Shown: positions 26,375 to 35,275, counted from the first letter of the stretch. The stretch: 44,430 bases of DNA from an uncultured Lachnospiraceae bacterium (GCA_947589055.1 CANPZL010000016.1:1-44430); one strand, 5' to 3'. Notes: generated by a model from the sequence alone, not told the origin. Translations and numbers: made by a program.

Positions 26375-26785
26375 GTGGAAAAAGAAACAACACCTAGTCA
26401 AAGTGAATGGCTGATCATGGAAATCTTTTGGGCAGGAAACGGAACAATGACAGCAAGGGAAGTCATTAAAAAAATGAAAGAGACGACGGATATGTCACCT
26501 AGAATGGTGCGTGTCCTGTTAAACCGGCTGTGGCAGAAAGGGGTATTAAGCTATACTGTAGATGAACACGATTCCAGAATGTACCATTATACTGTTGTAA
26601 AATCAAAAGAGGACTGTCAGAAGGAAAAAAGCAAAAAATTTGTAGACAGCTATTTCGGAGGGAATGGCAATGCCGCAATGGCGGCACTTTTGCAGAATAC
26701 GGAGCTTTCCGAAAAGCAGTACCGGGAATTGGAAAAAATCTTGGAGCAGTGCAAACCATCGGAAAAGGATGCTGAAAATCTATGA
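26375..26785 (+). CDS. BlaI/MecI family transcriptional repressor
   Basis: A 136-residue winged-helix repressor. The N-terminal ~75 residues (QSEWLIMEIFWAGNGTMTAR, then MVRVLLNRLWQKGVLSY) match the BlaI/MecI DNA-binding domain, and the C-terminal helices would dimerise. The start is GTG after AAAGGAGAG. The stop overlaps the start of the BlaR1-like gene by four bases (ATGA). In the known system a cleaved BlaI releases its operator on signal from BlaR1. No beta-lactamase gene is in the window, so its target is probably this module itself. Confidence 0.9.
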   Translation: MEKETTPSQSEWLIMEIFWAGNGTMTAREVIKKMKETTDMSPRMVRVLLNRLWQKGVLSYTVDEHDSRMYHYTVVKSKEDCQKEKSKKFVDSYFGGNGNAAMAALLQNTELSEKQYRELEKILEQCKPSEKDAENL

Positions 26786-28041
26786 AGATACAGGAATTTG
26801 CAAAGCATCTGGCGGAGCTTTTGGATTTTTGCTCTTTTTACTATACGATACAGCTTATCAGATGTGCATTCATTTCTTTTCTAGTATTGGCATTTGTCTT
26901 TCTTTTGCGGAACACTGTGCTGAAAAACAAGATTTTTTTTAAAGGCGCATTGTGGAGCTTGTTCCTTCCGGTTTTGTTTGCTGGGAAAATGAAGTTCTTT
27001 TATGAAAGCATGGCGGGTAGTTTTTTATTTTCGGGCTGGACAGGATTCCTGAGTGAACATAGATGGTTAAACTGGTTGTATCTCTATGGTATTGCATTAT
27101 ATGCGTTATGGCTTATTCGTAAAAAAAGAAAACTGCTAGCGTTAATTAAGGGCATGAAGAAACAGCAGATTGACGGTAAGACTGTTTATGTTACGGAACT
27201 TCCTGTTACACCGTTTGCAATAGGTATCTTCCGCCCCAAAATTATCGTACCGCAAAAGATATTAGAACAGTTTGGCAAAGAGGAACTGCATATAATCTTA
27301 CTTCATGAAAAGGAGCATATCCGTTCAGGACATTTGGTGTTTTATCTTTTGTGGGACATCGTCCGGGTACTGTTATGGATAAATCCACTGCTTACTATAT
27401 GCACAAACATATTCCGTGAGGATATAGAAGAAATCTGTGATTGGATCACAATCCAAAAAAGCGGGGCAGGTGCATTTGAATATGGACAGCTTTTATTAAA
27501 GACGATGCGGTTATTACAGACAGAATGCAAGGATTTTAATATGTATGCTACGTTTGCAGGCGATAAGGAATACCGCAGGATCAGACAGAGAGTAAGAAAA
27601 ATAGCAGGATATATACCGTATAAGCAAATTGCGGCAGATGGCGTATTTGCAGCAACTTTTTTCTTGATTCTCGTAATACTGACAGGATTACGCTTGATCT
27701 CTTATGGAGCTTATAATGAAAATGATAGTATGCTTGTCTATGGATTTGACGGCAATGGCGTGACGTTTTTGGATACAGGAAATAGTGCTGCCCTGCATCA
27801 GATGATTTCCTATGATGACAGTTATGTGTATGTGGACAGGGAAGCATTTGAAGCATACCTGCGGGAGCATGGCGCAGAGAAAGATGTCTATATTGTATTC
27901 GGCGGTTTTTATAAGCTCCCCGGAATAGGCGGGTACGGTTATTCCTGTTATTATGAAGTGGACGCAGGGGAACAGACAACAAAAATCCCATATGACAATC
28001 GGGATAGCGACTGGTGGGTAAGCCTTATGAAACGATTGTAA
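26782..28041 (+). CDS. BlaR1-like M56 membrane metallopeptidase
   Basis: A 419-residue membrane protein with about four transmembrane segments and an M56 zinc protease domain: HEKEH (His175, Glu176, His179) and a downstream EDIEEICD for the third ligand. It should cleave the BlaI partner upon sensing a signal. The C-terminal ~120 residues outside the membrane are not a penicillin-binding domain; I see no S-x-x-K or K-T-G pattern. They contain instead Tyr- and Gly-rich stretches (VYIVFGGFYKLPGIGGYG). So the stimulus is probably not a beta-lactam acylating the sensor. Translation is coupled to the BlaI-like gene. Confidence 0.87.
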   Translation: MKIQEFAKHLAELLDFCSFYYTIQLIRCAFISFLVLAFVFLLRNTVLKNKIFFKGALWSLFLPVLFAGKMKFFYESMAGSFLFSGWTGFLSEHRWLNWLYLYGIALYALWLIRKKRKLLALIKGMKKQQIDGKTVYVTELPVTPFAIGIFRPKIIVPQKILEQFGKEELHIILLHEKEHIRSGHLVFYLLWDIVRVLLWINPLLTICTNIFREDIEEICDWITIQKSGAGAFEYGQLLLKTMRLLQTECKDFNMYATFAGDKEYRRIRQRVRKIAGYIPYKQIAADGVFAATFFLILVILTGLRLISYGAYNENDSMLVYGFDGNGVTFLDTGNSAALHQMISYDDSYVYVDREAFEAYLREHGAEKDVYIVFGGFYKLPGIGGYGYSCYYEVDAGEQTTKIPYDNRDSDWWVSLMKRL

Positions 28042-28102
28042 ACGATGCGATTGTTACAGAAACGGATTTCAAATCATTTTAATTATCAAGGAGGAGAACA
28101 CT

Positions 28103-28933
28103 ATGGCAATGGAGATTACAAACAATTACAATGCATATGAGAATACCTATGCGGCAAAAAATCAACAGGAAACACCGAACCAAAGGGCTGTTTCAAAACA
28201 GAAAGTATCGGAAACAGCGGCTGTGCAGAAAAATTCCGGCACGGAAAGCAACAAGGCAAAAAATGCGGCGGAGTATATGAAGGAGCTGGAAAAGCTTGCT
28301 CCCAGCGTGGAATTTCGCATAGGAAGTAGCTATGCAACAGATAAGACTGGTAAAACGTTGACAATCAACCCGAAACTTTTGGAGAAAATGCAGAATGATC
28401 CCGCAATGGAAAAGAAAATGAAAGAGTTAATTGGCGGCGTTGAAAAAATGACAAAAATAGTGGATAATTATTACAAAGCTATGGGAGTTACTACGGTATA
28501 TCGCCATAGTTATATTGATGCGAATGGAAAATACAGTTGTATTGCTGTTAGTGTAAAAAAAGATAAACTGAATGAAAAACTCCGCAAGGAAGCGCAGGAA
28601 AATGCCAAAAAGCAGATAGAAAGAACCCGTGAAAATGCCCGTAAAAAGGCAGAGCAGCTTACGGAACAGTTAGAGGAAAAAGCCGAAGAAGCAAAAAAGA
28701 CGGAAGACAGTCAGGATCAGAGCAGCATTGTTATTGTCAAATCTGATACTGCACAGGATAAGGCTGAAAAGCTGCTTTCGGAAAAGCTGAAAAATGCGGA
28801 TGGCAGAGAGATTTATTTTAATGATGATGACATGAAGATTTTTATGGATGCGGCAAAAGAAGAAGCACAGAAACTGTCCGATAAAGTAAAAAATCCGGTT
28901 GTAGCAGGCAACAGTTTTGATATGCAGGCATAA
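28103..28933 (+). CDS. Charged coiled-coil protein, DUF6033-like
   Basis: A 276-residue protein without signal peptide or membrane segments. Residues 1-55 are polar and low in complexity. A conserved-looking middle (KELEKLAPSVEFRIG, then LTINPKLLEKMQNDP) and a long Lys/Glu/Ala coiled coil (about 155-205) follow. The middle resembles DUF6033 proteins, often found in Lachnospiraceae accessory regions; this assignment is from memory and tentative. It starts after AAGGAGGAG, 61 bases after the BlaR1-like gene, so it may be the target of that regulatory pair. Function unknown. Confidence 0.6.
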   Translation: MAMEITNNYNAYENTYAAKNQQETPNQRAVSKQKVSETAAVQKNSGTESNKAKNAAEYMKELEKLAPSVEFRIGSSYATDKTGKTLTINPKLLEKMQNDPAMEKKMKELIGGVEKMTKIVDNYYKAMGVTTVYRHSYIDANGKYSCIAVSVKKDKLNEKLRKEAQENAKKQIERTRENARKKAEQLTEQLEEKAEEAKKTEDSQDQSSIVIVKSDTAQDKAEKLLSEKLKNADGREIYFNDDDMKIFMDAAKEEAQKLSDKVKNPVVAGNSFDMQA

Positions 28934-29003
28934 GCGTATGAATGGTAAAACACATTCTATATGTCTGATCAATACAGTTTCCATGATATGAGCGAATTAT
29001 TTA

Positions 29004-29032
29004 TTGACAACTACCTGCCTAACAGGTATAAT
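29004..29032 (+). promoter_or_regulatory. Consensus sigma-A promoter of the rplU operon
   Basis: TTGACA (29004-29009) and TATAAT (29027-29032) with a 17-base spacer: an exact consensus promoter. It drives rplU-prp-rpmA and, past a leaky or regulated terminator, obg and the genes after it. Confidence 0.93.
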
Positions 29033-29037
29033 ATTTG

Positions 29038-29103
29038 AGTGTGCCGCACAGCGAGGTTTAAGTGTGTTCCTTGGATACCACCAAAGCTGGCGAGTAATGA
29101 TAA
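29038..29103 (+). ncRNA. Probable L21 leader (autoregulatory mRNA structure)
   Basis: The ~75-base leader between the promoter and rplU is GC-richer than its surroundings and can fold: CAGC (29049-29052) with GCTG (29086-29089) encloses TTGG (29071-29074) with CCAA (29081-29084). A structured leader upstream of rplU is known in Firmicutes (Rfam L21_leader), thought to bind L21 for feedback control. The assignment rests on position and foldability; a covariance search was not possible. Confidence 0.65.
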
Positions 29104-29118
29104 AAGGAGGATACCGAT

Positions 29119-29427
29119 ATGTACGCAGTTATTGCAACAGGCGGCAAGCAGTACAAGGTAGCGGAAGGCGATATCATTTATGTAGAGAAATTGAATGCTG
29201 CAACCGGTGATACCGTTACATTTGATGATGTGATTGTTGTTAATAATGACAAGGACATTCTTTGCGGTGATAAGGTAGCAAAGGCGAAGGTTACGGCTGA
29301 GGTCATTGGTGAAGGAAAAGGAAAGAAAATTATCGTTTACAAGTACAAGAGAAAGACCGGCTATCACAAGAAGCAGGGTCACAGGCAGCCGTATACAAAG
29401 GTTGAGATTAAGTCGATTACAGCTTAA
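29119..29427 (+). CDS. rplU: 50S ribosomal protein L21
   Basis: The 102-residue L21 of the large subunit. It begins [18 protein letters not shown], the family signature, and ends with the basic [21 protein letters not shown]. Start after AAAGGAGG. First gene of the L21-Prp-L27 unit. Confidence 0.98.
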   Translation: MYAVIATGGKQYKVAEGDIIYVEKLNAATGDTVTFDDVIVVNNDKDILCGDKVAKAKVTAEVIGEGKGKKIIVYKYKRKTGYHKKQGHRQPYTKVEIKSITA

Positions 29428-29441
29428 TGTAAGGGTGGCAT

Positions 29442-29774
29442 ATGATTCAGGTAATCATGTATTTGGATTCTAAGAGAAAACAGGTTACAGGTTTTCACAC
29501 ATATGGCCATGCAGAATATGCCGAAGCAGGAACGGATATTGTCTGTAGTGCGGTTTCGGCTATTGTATTGACAACAGTGAACTCCATAGAAGCCTTGACA
29601 GAGGATGTGTTTACCGTAACGCAAAATCAGGAACAGGGGGAAATTGATCTTCAATTTCAAGCACAGGCGAGTAAGGAAGCGGTCTTATTGCTTCGTGCCA
29701 TGCAGATTGGATTGGAAGGAATTTCCAATGAATATGGAGAGAAATATTTGAAAGTTACCACGAAGGAGGTGTAA
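29442..29774 (+). CDS. prp: Ribosomal-processing cysteine protease Prp
   Basis: The 110-residue Prp protease removes the N-terminal leader of L27. The catalytic pair is visible as His23 (in YGHAEYA) and Cys35 (in [10 protein letters not shown]). It lies between rplU and rpmA as in other Firmicutes, 14 bases after rplU and 4 bases before rpmA. The L27 encoded next carries the matching cleavage motif. Confidence 0.95.
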   Translation: MIQVIMYLDSKRKQVTGFHTYGHAEYAEAGTDIVCSAVSAIVLTTVNSIEALTEDVFTVTQNQEQGEIDLQFQAQASKEAVLLLRAMQIGLEGISNEYGEKYLKVTTKEV

Positions 29775-29778
29775 CGAA

Positions 29779-30066
29779 ATGATGCAGATGAACCTTCAAT
29801 TTTTTGCACATAAGAAGGGTGTAGGTTCTACTAAAAACGGGCGGGATTCCGAATCCAAAAGATTAGGAGCCAAGCGTGCCGACGGACAGTTTGTAAAGGC
29901 CGGCAATATCTTATACAGACAGCGTGGAACTAAGATTCATCCGGGTGTTAATGTGGGCAGAGGCGGTGATGATACACTGTTTGCTCTGGTTGATGGTGTA
30001 GTTCGTTATGAAAGAAAAGGCAGAGACAAAAAGCAGGTTTCCATTTACCCTGTCGTTAACGAATAA
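29779..30066 (+). CDS. rpmA: 50S ribosomal protein L27 with Prp-cleaved leader
   Basis: The 95-residue L27 sits near the peptidyl transferase centre. The N-terminus [18 protein letters not shown] has the Firmicutes leader NLQFFA, which Prp removes to expose the functional N-terminus. The rest ([19 protein letters not shown]) is typical. Start after AAGGAGGTG. Confidence 0.98.
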   Translation: MMQMNLQFFAHKKGVGSTKNGRDSESKRLGAKRADGQFVKAGNILYRQRGTKIHPGVNVGRGGDDTLFALVDGVVRYERKGRDKKQVSIYPVVNE

Positions 30067-30073
30067 GATTATT

Positions 30074-30108
30074 AGGGGACGCTATTCTATATAGTGTCCT
30101 CTTTTTTT
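30074..30108 (+). terminator. Terminator or attenuator between rpmA and obg
   Basis: AGGGGACGCTAT (30074-30085) pairs with ATAGTGTCCTCT (30091-30102) through 12 pairs, two of them G-U, around a five-base loop and with a T7 run. As obg starts only 25 bases later with no clear promoter, it probably sets a lower expression of obg than of the ribosomal genes. Confidence 0.87.
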
Positions 30109-30132
30109 AGATTTAGAAGGTAGGATAAGAAT

Positions 30133-31425
30133 ATGTTTGCAGACAGAGCAAAAATTTATGTCCGCTCCGGCAAAGGCGGTGACGGTCATGTCAGCTTTCG
30201 GAGAGAATTATATGTACCGGACGGCGGCCCGGACGGCGGTGACGGCGGACGGGGCGGCGATGTGATCTTTGTTGTTGACGAAGGTATGAATACCCTGGTT
30301 GATTATCGAAATTGCCGGAAATTCAAAGCAGGAGACGGAGAAGAGGGCGGAAAACGCCGCTGTCACGGAGCCGACGGAGAAGACATTGTCCTAAAAGTTC
30401 CGCCCGGAACGGTAATTAAGGAAGCGGATACCGGAAAAGTGATCTTAGACCTTTCCAATAAAACGGAACCGGTCGTTTTTCTAAAAGGCGGACGAGGCGG
30501 TAAGGGCAATATGCATTATGCAACTCCTACCATGCAGGCGCCAAAGTATGCCCAGCCGGGCCAGCCGGCAAAGGAACTTTGGATTCTGCTGGAATTAAAG
30601 GTGATAGCAGATGTGGGACTGGTGGGCTTCCCCAATGTTGGAAAATCCACCTTTTTGTCCAGAGTGACAAATGCCCGACCAAAGATTGCCAATTATCATT
30701 TTACTACCTTGCAGCCCAATTTAGGAGTAGTTGATCTCGGAGAAGGGCAGGGCTTTGTCATAGCGGATATTCCGGGAATCATTGAGGGCGCTGCGGAAGG
30801 GACCGGTCTTGGACTGGAGTTCTTACGCCATATTGAACGGACGAAAGTACTGATCCATTTGGTTGATGCTGCCTCTACAGAAGGGAGAGACCCGATAAAC
30901 GACATTCATGCCATAAATCAGGAATTAAAAAAATATGGCATCGACAGGAATGCAAAGCCGCAGATAATCGCAGCAAACAAGATAGACGTTATGACGGAAA
31001 CCGAACAGGAAACCGTTCTTACCCTGCTCAAAGAGGAAATGGAGCCCCTTGGCATACCGGTTATTCCCATATCGGCAGTTACGGGAGCCGGGGTCAAGGA
31101 ACTGCTATGGAAGGTAGAGACGATGTTAAATAAACTGCCGCCGGAAACCTTTGAATTTGAACCGGAAATCGAAATGGACGTTATGGAAGACGAGAAAACG
31201 CTGCCCTTTGAAGTCTCTTATGATGAAAGTGCAGGAGTTTATGTCGTGGAAGGCCCAAGAATCGAACGAATGCTTGGCTATACGAATCTGGAATCTGAAA
31301 AGGGATTCCAATTCTTTCAGGATTTCCTGAAGAAAAACGGAATCTTGGAGGAATTAGAAGCGCTGGGAATTCAAGACGGGGATACGGTTCGTTTATATGG
31401 TTTGGTCTTTGATTACTATAAATAA
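30133..31425 (+). CDS. obg: GTPase Obg (CgtA)
   Basis: Obg is an essential GTPase in 50S assembly and stress control. The 430 residues have the Gly-rich OBG fold (about 1-158, with GGPDGGDGGRGG), the G domain with GFPNVGKST (165-173), DIPGIIEGA, ANKID and a SAVTG motif, and the C-terminal OCT domain found in Gram-positive Obg (about 350-430). Followed 34 bases later by yhbY. Confidence 0.98.
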   Translation: MFADRAKIYVRSGKGGDGHVSFRRELYVPDGGPDGGDGGRGGDVIFVVDEGMNTLVDYRNCRKFKAGDGEEGGKRRCHGADGEDIVLKVPPGTVIKEADTGKVILDLSNKTEPVVFLKGGRGGKGNMHYATPTMQAPKYAQPGQPAKELWILLELKVIADVGLVGFPNVGKSTFLSRVTNARPKIANYHFTTLQPNLGVVDLGEGQGFVIADIPGIIEGAAEGTGLGLEFLRHIERTKVLIHLVDAASTEGRDPINDIHAINQELKKYGIDRNAKPQIIAANKIDVMTETEQETVLTLLKEEMEPLGIPVIPISAVTGAGVKELLWKVETMLNKLPPETFEFEPEIEMDVMEDEKTLPFEVSYDESAGVYVVEGPRIERMLGYTNLESEKGFQFFQDFLKKNGILEELEALGIQDGDTVRLYGLVFDYYK

Positions 31426-31459
31426 ATAATAAAATGCATATACTGATAAGGAGAGAAAA

Positions 31460-31750
31460 ATGACAAGCAAACAGCGAGCGTATTTGCGCAGACTTGCAAG
31501 CACGATAGATCCCATTTATAATATTGGGAAAGCGTCGGTAACGCCGGAATTCATTGAAGGAATCCGTGACGCACTGGAAAAACGGGAACTGATTAAAATC
31601 GGCGTGCTTAAGAACTGTTCGGACGAACCGATGGCATTAGCTGATTTGGTAGCGGAACGAACCGGTTCCCAGGTAGTACAGGTGATCGGAAAAAAGATTG
31701 TTTTATATAAAGAGTCACGCAACAATAAAAAAATTATGTTACCTAAATAA
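31460..31750 (+). CDS. yhbY: YhbY/YqeI RNA-binding protein
   Basis: A 96-residue CRS1-YhbY domain protein that binds pre-50S particles. It begins MTSKQRAYLRRLAS, with the YNIGKASVTPEFIEGI loop and a LIKIGVLKN strand. It lies between obg and nadD, in the usual order. Confidence 0.93.
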   Translation: MTSKQRAYLRRLASTIDPIYNIGKASVTPEFIEGIRDALEKRELIKIGVLKNCSDEPMALADLVAERTGSQVVQVIGKKIVLYKESRNNKKIMLPK

Positions 31751-31767
31751 ACGGTAAGGAGATCATT

Positions 31768-32403
31768 ATGCAGCGAATCGGTATTCTAGGAGGAACGTTT
31801 AATCCTATTCATAAAGGGCATATCCAGCTTGGGAAAGCCGCTTATGAACAGTTTCATCTGGATAAGATTCTTGTACTTCCGAACAAGCTGCCTGCTTATA
31901 AAGAACTAGACGAGCTTTTGGATACAACATACCGCAGTCAGATGGTAAAGCTGGCCATTAAGGAATATCCCTATATGGAATTTTCCGACATTGAATTAAA
32001 GCGTGCGGGGGCTACCTATACCATTGATACCCTGCGAAGCTTAAAGAAGCTGTATCCGGACGACACGCTTTTTTTTATTCTTGGCGGCGATTCCTTGGTT
32101 TATCTTCATAAATGGAGAGAATATAAGGAAATCTTGAAATTGGCGAAGATCCTTTGTGCCAAACGTGCGGAAGCGGATCTTCCCAGATTGCAGGAGATTC
32201 AGAAACAGCTATTGCAGGAGGTGCCGGAAGCAGCTATTTTCTTTTTGGACACGCCTATGATTCCTATATCTTCCACAGAACTCCGTGAGAAATTATATCA
32301 GGACAGGAGCGTGTTAAAATGGCTTCCGGAGGGTGTCTGGGATTATATTAGAAGCCGGAATTTATACAAAGGATTATCCGATACGGAAAAGGAGGCAGAA
32401 TGA
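31768..32403 (+). CDS. nadD: Nicotinate-nucleotide adenylyltransferase
   Basis: NadD makes nicotinate adenine dinucleotide from NaMN and ATP in NAD synthesis. The 211 residues hold GILGGTFNPIHKGHIQLG (nucleotide-binding T/HxGH region), the YTIDTLR segment, and ISSTELREKL near the C-terminus. The stop overlaps the yqeK start by four bases (ATGA). Confidence 0.96.
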   Translation: MQRIGILGGTFNPIHKGHIQLGKAAYEQFHLDKILVLPNKLPAYKELDELLDTTYRSQMVKLAIKEYPYMEFSDIELKRAGATYTIDTLRSLKKLYPDDTLFFILGGDSLVYLHKWREYKEILKLAKILCAKRAEADLPRLQEIQKQLLQEVPEAAIFFLDTPMIPISSTELREKLYQDRSVLKWLPEGVWDYIRSRNLYKGLSDTEKEAE

Positions 32404-32993
32404 CGATGCACATGGATCGAATCGAGATGCGGGAAAAACTTAAAGAACGACTGTCCGAGCGTCGGTTTGAACATAGTCTTGGAGTGGAGTACACGGCAAC
32501 AGCAATGGCAATGTGTCACGGGGTAGATCTGGAAAAGGCAGCGATCGCCGGTTTACTTCATGATTGCGGCAAGAATCTGCCCGCCGCCGAAAAGATTGCG
32601 AAGTGTGAGAAATATGGTCTGCCGATTTCGGCGTATGAACGTAAAAATCCGGAATTGCTCCATGCGAAGCTGGGCGCTGCGATCGCCAAGGATAAATTCA
32701 AGATAAAGGACAGGGAAATCTTGTCGGCAATCACATGGCATACCACCGGCTGCCCGAATATGTCGGACTTGGATAAGATCATCTATATTGCGGACTTTAT
32801 CGAACCAAATCGGAAAATGCTGCCGGAAATGGAAGCGATCCGCAAAGAAGCCTTTACCGATTTGGATGTGTGTTTGACCCATATTCTTTCAAATATTTTG
32901 GAATACCTGAAGCGAAAGGGTGAAACGATTGATGAAATATCAGAACAGACGTATGCTTTTTATGTGGGCAGACAGTTGAAGTACGATGTATAA
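32400..32993 (+). CDS. yqeK: YqeK-like HD hydrolase (diadenosine tetraphosphatase)
   Basis: A 197-residue HD-domain protein of the YqeK family, shown in other Firmicutes to split Ap4A symmetrically into ADP. It begins with RRFEHSLGVEYTA-like residues and has GLLHDCGKNLP, the HD metal site. A later ITWHTTGCPNMSDLDKIIYIADFIEPNR matches the family. The start may be 32400 or the ATG at 32406; both follow AAAGGAGG. Confidence 0.93.
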   Translation: MTMHMDRIEMREKLKERLSERRFEHSLGVEYTATAMAMCHGVDLEKAAIAGLLHDCGKNLPAAEKIAKCEKYGLPISAYERKNPELLHAKLGAAIAKDKFKIKDREILSAITWHTTGCPNMSDLDKIIYIADFIEPNRKMLPEMEAIRKEAFTDLDVCLTHILSNILEYLKRKGETIDEISEQTYAFYVGRQLKYDV

Positions 32994-33022
32994 TACCGGT
33001 TATTATAGAAAGGAGAATGGGC

Positions 33023-33370
33023 ATGAATGCAAAGGAATTAGCAAAACTGATCGTGAATGCACTGGAAGATAAAAAAGCAGAGGATATAAAGATCATTGAC
33101 ATTACAAAAGTTTCCGTAATTGCAGATTATTTTATTCTGGCAAGCGGAAACAATCGGAATCAGGTGCAGGCATTGGCGGACAACGTAGAAGAGTGCTGCG
33201 GAAGGGCCGGGTATCCTATGCGTCAGATGGAAGGATATGACTCTGCTAACTGGATCTTAATGGATTATACAGATGTAATCGTACACGTCTTTTCCAAAGA
33301 AGATCGCCTGTTTTATGATCTGGAACGAATCTGGAGCGACGGCAAATTGATTGAGACGGAACAGCTCTAA
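33023..33370 (+). CDS. rsfS: Ribosome silencing factor RsfS
   Basis: RsfS binds L14 and blocks subunit joining in slow growth. The 115 residues contain DIKIIDITKVSVIADYFILA, then SANWILMDYTDVIVHVF, both typical. I chose the ATG at 33023, seven bases after AAAGGAG, since the one at 33017 is too close to the binding site. End of the nadD run. Confidence 0.95.
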   Translation: MNAKELAKLIVNALEDKKAEDIKIIDITKVSVIADYFILASGNNRNQVQALADNVEECCGRAGYPMRQMEGYDSANWILMDYTDVIVHVFSKEDRLFYDLERIWSDGKLIETEQL

Positions 33371-33377
33371 ATGCCGG

Positions 33378-33406
33378 TTGACAATAAAAACATATCGTTT
33401 TATAGT
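33378..33406 (+). promoter_or_regulatory. Promoter of the HD-GYP gene
   Basis: TTGACA (33378-33383) and TATAGT (33401-33406) with a 17-base spacer, directly after rsfS and 27 bases before the HD-GYP gene start. Confidence 0.75.
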
Positions 33407-33432
33407 TATACTATAAGGAACAGGTGAACGAT

Positions 33433-34695
33433 ATGGATTTAGATTTCTTCTTAAAAGTCAATAACGTAAAGATCAATAATATAGTTGCCAAAACAATGCG
33501 TTATACCTTGTATTTATTGCTGATCATATGGTGTCTGGTATTTAGTAACCTGATCAATCTTGATAAAACTGCAATTAGTCTCTGCCTAGCAAGCTGCGGG
33601 ATCTTGCTTCTGATACCTACTCTTTTTGTAAATTGTTTTAATGTTGAGAAAAAGTTTATCATGTATCTGGTCGTTATCTGCGCATCATTGGTGAGCAGTA
33701 TTTTGTGTTCCTTTTTGTCTTATTATGCATCAGCAATCGTATTGTTTCCCTTATTGATCGCATCCCTATATTATGACCGGGTACTGGTATTGTTCACCTC
33801 TTTGATCAACACCGTATTGATACTGGCTTCTTCAATGTTAAATCTTTCTGTAGGGCTGATTTCCAACGATCCGCTGGCAAAAAACGTAGAAGCAGCGATT
33901 TTTTATAATTTTGTGCCAAAAGAACTGGTCGTGATCTTCATGTCCTTCATCGTATACTTTATCGTGGATCGAAACAATGAAATGATGTCGGATATTTTTA
34001 TCTATTCCCAGCAGTTAAAGATCAGTCAGGAGGAGATCATTTTATCCTTTTCTAATATCTGTGAATCGAAGTCCAAGTCCACCGGTGAACATGTCCGGCG
34101 GGTATCCAAATATATGCGGGTTTTATGCGAGGCTTCCGGCTTCGATCCGAACTATACCGATATGGTATGTACAGCTTCTATGATGCATGATATTGGAAAG
34201 CTGATGATACCGGAAGAAATCTTAAATAAACCGGGAAAACTGACGGAAGAAGAGTATGCCATAGTCAAGAATCATGTCTTGTATGGGGAGGCTCTGTTAC
34301 ATAATACAACGGGAGAAATCATGGAGATTGCCCGTACCATTGCGTTGCAGCATCATGAACGCTGGGACGGTAAAGGATATTTAGGTATGAAGAAGGAAGA
34401 AATCGCATATGTCAGCCGTTTAATGGCATTAGCTGATGTGTTTGATGCACTGTCGGCATCTCGGTGCTATAAAGAAGGCTGGTCGCTTTCTCAGACCTAC
34501 AATGAAATTGCCTTGGGGAGCGGTACACAGTTTGATCCGCAGGTAGTGGAATTGTTTAAGGATAATTACAGTAAATTTGTAGAAATCTTCAATTCTATAC
34601 CGGACGTACAGCCGGAGCAAGCGCCAGAGGAGCATTGGGAAATTCAAAATAGCGTAAAAATTCACGAGGATGGAAAAGAAGCCAATGTAGGCTAA
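33433..34695 (+). CDS. Membrane HD-GYP domain protein
   Basis: A 420-residue protein with about five to six transmembrane helices in the first 180 residues and a C-terminal HD-GYP domain, likely a cyclic-di-GMP (or related) phosphodiesterase. Metal residues are visible: HVRRVSKYM, the HD pair at 252-253 (MHDIGK), NHVLYGE, HHERWDGKGY (His307, His308, Asp312) and ALADVFDALSA. The GYP tripeptide reads GYL. I chose the ATG at 33433; a GTG at 33424 is also possible. It has its own promoter. Confidence 0.87.
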   Translation: MDLDFFLKVNNVKINNIVAKTMRYTLYLLLIIWCLVFSNLINLDKTAISLCLASCGILLLIPTLFVNCFNVEKKFIMYLVVICASLVSSILCSFLSYYASAIVLFPLLIASLYYDRVLVLFTSLINTVLILASSMLNLSVGLISNDPLAKNVEAAIFYNFVPKELVVIFMSFIVYFIVDRNNEMMSDIFIYSQQLKISQEEIILSFSNICESKSKSTGEHVRRVSKYMRVLCEASGFDPNYTDMVCTASMMHDIGKLMIPEEILNKPGKLTEEEYAIVKNHVLYGEALLHNTTGEIMEIARTIALQHHERWDGKGYLGMKKEEIAYVSRLMALADVFDALSASRCYKEGWSLSQTYNEIALGSGTQFDPQVVELFKDNYSKFVEIFNSIPDVQPEQAPEEHWEIQNSVKIHEDGKEANVG

Positions 34696-34726
34696 GGCAC
34701 AGGACGGATAAAGAAAGGAACAAAGG

Positions 34727-35056
34727 ATGTTTCGTGTTTTTAATGAATACTTAAAGTACATACAGCTTTCAACCGCACCGGAGATTGAATGTGCCTTTAA
34801 TCATTACCTTGCAGATGACAAGGAGATTAAGACCTCATGTGTCACGATCCATTATAATCGGTTTGTAGTCGATATTAAGTTAAAACAATTTGGACTAAAG
34901 GAAGCCCAGAAGCATTTTCAGAGTATGATCGAGGCAGTCGGGTATCCTTATTCCCAAATGTTTGTACGATTTAATGAGGGCAGTGTTATCCGGTATCGGT
35001 ATGCAAGCTGTCAGGAAAGTAAGATTGGTTTTTATTGCGACGTAGTGTATTCGTAA
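34727..35056 (+). CDS. Small hypothetical cytosolic protein
   Basis: A 109-residue protein without signal peptide or membrane segment, predicted mixed alpha/beta. It follows AAAGGAACAAAGG and lies 31 bases after the HD-GYP gene, so it may be co-transcribed with it. I recognise no family. Visible features are an aromatic-rich C-terminal half (YPYSQMFVRFN, then RYRYASCQ). Confidence 0.6.
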   Translation: MFRVFNEYLKYIQLSTAPEIECAFNHYLADDKEIKTSCVTIHYNRFVVDIKLKQFGLKEAQKHFQSMIEAVGYPYSQMFVRFNEGSVIRYRYASCQESKIGFYCDVVYS

Positions 35057-35174
35057 GATATTTTTCTCCGTTTCCTTTTAATCTTCAAGGTTGATTTCAT
35101 AACATCGGTGTTAATATTGGATTCTTATGTAATTATATTTATTCCACATATATAGAATACCCTCTATGAATATA

Positions 35175-35203
35175 TTACATTATTTTTCAGTATATGCTAT
35201 ATT
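35175..35203 (+). promoter_or_regulatory. Possible promoter of cassette B
   Basis: An extended -10, TGCTATATT (35195-35203), with TTACAT at 35175-35180, lies in the AT-rich 219-base gap between the small hypothetical gene and cassette B. The -35 is poor. No hairpin terminator is obvious in this gap. Confidence 0.35.
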
Positions 35204-35275
35204 TTGGTTAAAGCTTTCAATCAGTAGTGAATCAGGAACACTACAGGGAATTGTAAATGAAACAGGAGGGATAGT

